This document shows, one piece after another, positions 61,974-64,000 of a stretch of DNA of 64,000 bases. Under the pieces are notes generated by a model. That model was not told the DNA's origin and did no database searches. It worked only from the letters and a program-made list of their open reading frames with translations. Within the stretch, counting starts at the first letter, position 1; each line of letters opens with the position of its first letter. This DNA is from Dulcicalothrix desertica PCC 7102 (GTDB lineage Bacteria; Cyanobacteriota; Cyanobacteriia; Cyanobacteriales; Nostocaceae). The DNA lies in assembly GCF_003991905.1 (NCBI RefSeq), contig NZ_RSCL01000013.1, forward strand, positions 212,729-276,728, in the 5' to 3' direction. The position numbers and the translations under genes were made by a program.

Positions 61974-64000
61974 ATGAACAAAACCTTTAACAGACTGGCG
62001 CCGTTTATCCAAGAATATATTTATAACAATAACTGGACAGAATTAAGACCCATTCAAACGGCAGCAAGTGAAGTAATATTTGACACAGACGCGCATTTGC
62101 TGGTTGCTGCTGGAACTGCCGCAGGTAAAACAGAAGCGGCTTTTTTGCCAGTAATCACGGTATTACACGCAGAAAATCCCCGTAGTATTGGAGTGATTTA
62201 TATTGGTCCCATCAAAGCGTTGATAAATGACCAATTTGAGCGTCTGAATGAATTATTACGCGAAGCTGATATCCCAGTAATACCTTGGCATGGAGACGTA
62301 GCGCAAAGTCATAAAAATAAAGCCTTAAAAAACCCACGTGGAATTTTACAAATAACTCCAGAGTCATTAGAAAGTTTGTTAATTAACAAAAATGATGATT
62401 TGCCCAGATTGTTTGGAGACTTACGTTTTGTAATTATCGATGAAGTTCATGCTTTTATGGGAACCGAACGAGGTTGTCAAATATTATGCCAACTTGCGCG
62501 TATTGCCCAAGTTACAGGAAAACAACATCGTCGAATTGGGTTATCGGCAACATTAGGAGATTATGAGTTAGCTTCCGAGTGGTTACGTTCAGATACCGAT
62601 AAACAAGTAATCACACCAAAGCTCGAAGCAGGAAAACGTAATATAAAACTAGCTTTAGAACATTTTTACATAAGTGACGGCGCCCTTTCATATGAAACAA
62701 ACGCTTACTCGCAATACATTTATAATCTCAGCAAAAACAGTAAATGTCTTATCTTCGCCAATAATAAAGCCCAAACCGAATCGATAGTAGCAGCATTACG
62801 ACAAATTGCCGCACAAGAAAAAGAGCCAGATATTTACCATGTCCATCATGGCAGCATTGCTGCGAGTTTACGACAACAAGCAGAAAATGCTATGCGTGAG
62901 AAAGATAAACCTGCTGTGACTGCGGCAACTTTAACGTTAGAGGTAGGTGTGGATATTGGAAACTTAGAACGAGTTATTCAATTAGAAGCACCAATGTCTG
63001 TAGCAAGTTTTTTACAAAGGTTAGGACGTGCAGGAAGACGCGGTAAACCTTCAGATATGCGCTTTGTATGTGCAGAAGAAGAAGTTTTAGATGAGGCGCC
63101 TATATACGAACAAATACCGTGGCAGCTTATACAAAGCATCGCCATTATACAGCTTTACATGCAAGAACGTTGGGTAGAGCCGTTTAAACCAGTAAAATAC
63201 CCATTCTCATTATTATATCACCAAACAATGAGTATGATTGCAGCTAGTTCGGAAATATCACCAGCTAATTTGGCAAAACGAATCTTAGCTTTATCAACTT
63301 TTCAATATATATCTCAAGACGATTATCGATTATTACTAAACTACCTAGTAGGTATTGACCATATCCAGAAAACAGACAAAGGTCGATTAATATTAGGCAT
63401 GAACGGCGAGAAAATAGTCAATAGATTCCAGTTTTACGCTGTTTTCCCCGAAAATCTCGAATTTGCCGTTAACTGTAATGCAACTAATATTGGTAGTATA
63501 GCCATGATACCAACTGTTGGTAGTGAATTTGGTTTAGCAGGAAGAACATGGCAAGTCTTAGATGTAGACTTTCGTAAAAAATCGGTATCAGTTAAACCAA
63601 CTGAAGGACAAGGTAGTGTATTTTGGCGTGGTGGTAGTGGCGCCATACATACTAAAGTTCTACAACGTATGCGTCGCGTATTGTGCGAAGATACTGAATA
63701 TAGCTATTTACAACCAAATGCTTTAAAGCGATTAAAACAAGTACGCGAACTAGTACAAGGCTTGAGTTTGGATGAGAACTATATTGTGCGACTACCGAAA
63801 GGTAAATGTGTAATATTTCCTTGGTTAGGAACAGCAGGATTTAAAACTTTAGAAAGAATGCTGAATACATTTTGCCGGGAATCGTTAGAAATAAAAAGCA
63901 TTGGTGGTTCGTGTCCATATTATATTACAGTTAGATTACCCAGAGATAAAGTAGAGAATCTTGAACCGGAGATAACTTCGTTATGTACACAGCGTATAAT
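61974..64000 (+). CDS. Lhr-like superfamily 2 DEAD/DEAH helicase (cut by window end)
   Basis: The ATG at 61974 opens a frame still open at 64000 (675 codons seen). Motifs are the Q-like LRPIQTAAS, Walker A GTAAGKT (to residue 53), GPIKALINDQ (Ia), TPESLE (Ib), DEVH (156-159), SAT (191-193), and the second RecA domain with VTAATLTLEVGVDIG and QRLGRAGRRG. This is the pattern of Lhr-type and related large helicases with winged-helix extensions. Such helicases act in DNA repair; some related ones belong to phage-defence islands, but what lies beyond the window is unknown. No partner gene is visible. Confidence 0.85.
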   Translation, partial: MNKTFNRLAPFIQEYIYNNNWTELRPIQTAASEVIFDTDAHLLVAAGTAAGKTEAAFLPVITVLHAENPRSIGVIYIGPIKALINDQFERLNELLREADIPVIPWHGDVAQSHKNKALKNPRGILQITPESLESLLINKNDDLPRLFGDLRFVIIDEVHAFMGTERGCQILCQLARIAQVTGKQHRRIGLSATLGDYELASEWLRSDTDKQVITPKLEAGKRNIKLALEHFYISDGALSYETNAYSQYIYNLSKNSKCLIFANNKAQTESIVAALRQIAAQEKEPDIYHVHHGSIAASLRQQAENAMREKDKPAVTAATLTLEVGVDIGNLERVIQLEAPMSVASFLQRLGRAGRRGKPSDMRFVCAEEEVLDEAPIYEQIPWQLIQSIAIIQLYMQERWVEPFKPVKYPFSLLYHQTMSMIAASSEISPANLAKRILALSTFQYISQDDYRLLLNYLVGIDHIQKTDKGRLILGMNGEKIVNRFQFYAVFPENLEFAVNCNATNIGSIAMIPTVGSEFGLAGRTWQVLDVDFRKKSVSVKPTEGQGSVFWRGGSGAIHTKVLQRMRRVLCEDTEYSYLQPNALKRLKQVRELVQGLSLDENYIVRLPKGKCVIFPWLGTAGFKTLERMLNTFCRESLEIKSIGGSCPYYITVRLPRDKVENLEPEITSLCTQRI

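Noticed and set aside
1..64000. tRNA, rRNA or tmRNA genes
   Set aside because: No T-loop (GGTTCGAATCC-like) with a matching acceptor stem or ribosomal RNA signature was found on either strand by reading.

Overview
The window looks like chromosomal DNA of a filamentous, probably heterocyst-type cyanobacterium (order Nostocales); this is inferred. The evidence is an AT-rich genome (about 38% GC by eye), cyanobacterial protein families (DUF1815, DUF2839, DUF3611, DUF1822, DUF928, a lumenal-type pentapeptide protein, CHASE2/CHAT proteins, giant Ser/Thr-His kinases), heptamer STRR repeats and many dispersed palindromes. No tRNA, rRNA, CRISPR array or intact insertion sequence was seen.

Layout. 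0-2.7 kb: a cytochrome P450 (cut by the window edge) divergent from a TetR regulator with a perfect 21-bp operator between them, then a TPR protein. 2.7-16.2 kb: housekeeping and conserved genes (queA, yraN, dxr, thioesterase, DUF1815, DUF2839, a degenerate DinG-like helicase, M48 protease, ferritin-like protein, rtcB, orphan hicB) and a frameshifted small gene. 16.4-23.8 kb: a sensor kinase, two secreted proteins, an N-formylglutamate amidohydrolase head-to-head with a DUF547 protein, a four-gene run perR, fibrillin-like, a 33-aa membrane peptide and a TIGR04283-type glycosyltransferase, and, divergent from perR across a perfect palindrome, a type II peroxiredoxin and msrA. 24.4-31.2 kb: a five-gene exopolysaccharide cluster (GT4, Wzc-type kinase, Wzy/O-antigen ligase, acetyltransferase, Wzx flippase). 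31.3-38.7 kb: a two-partner secretion locus (TpsA, TpsB, TPR-CHAT protease) that includes an unrecognised 109-aa protein ending in a compact six-cysteine tail. 39.4-47.7 kb: DUF3611, an AI-2E transporter, a YdeI-like protein and a 1764-aa Ser/Thr kinase-AAA-GAF-histidine kinase. 47.7-50.2 kb: a protein with nine 29-residue tandem repeats whose DNA is open on both strands, then the decayed remains of a second histidine kinase. 50.2-57.9 kb: the DUF1822 / CHAT-CHASE2 / DUF928 trio, a Ser/Thr kinase with WD40 repeats and a DUF3122 protein. 58-64 kb: a Uma2 nuclease, an EGY-type site-2 protease broken by one base, a metal-domain/PAP2 fusion and the start of an Lhr-like helicase.

Two genome-scale signals stand out. 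The hexamer GGCGCC occurs about 120 times (about 3 expected from composition), while GATC is nearly absent and no GCGATCGC (HIP1) octamer was seen. Dispersed palindromes also behave as working parts: they sit between convergent genes as probable terminators, and several are translated in frame inside proteins (HicB tail, CHAT N-terminus, DUF1822, PAP2). The best candidates for something undescribed are the cysteine-tailed protein within the secretion locus, the both-strands-open repeat protein, and the CHASE2-CHAT membrane protease trio.
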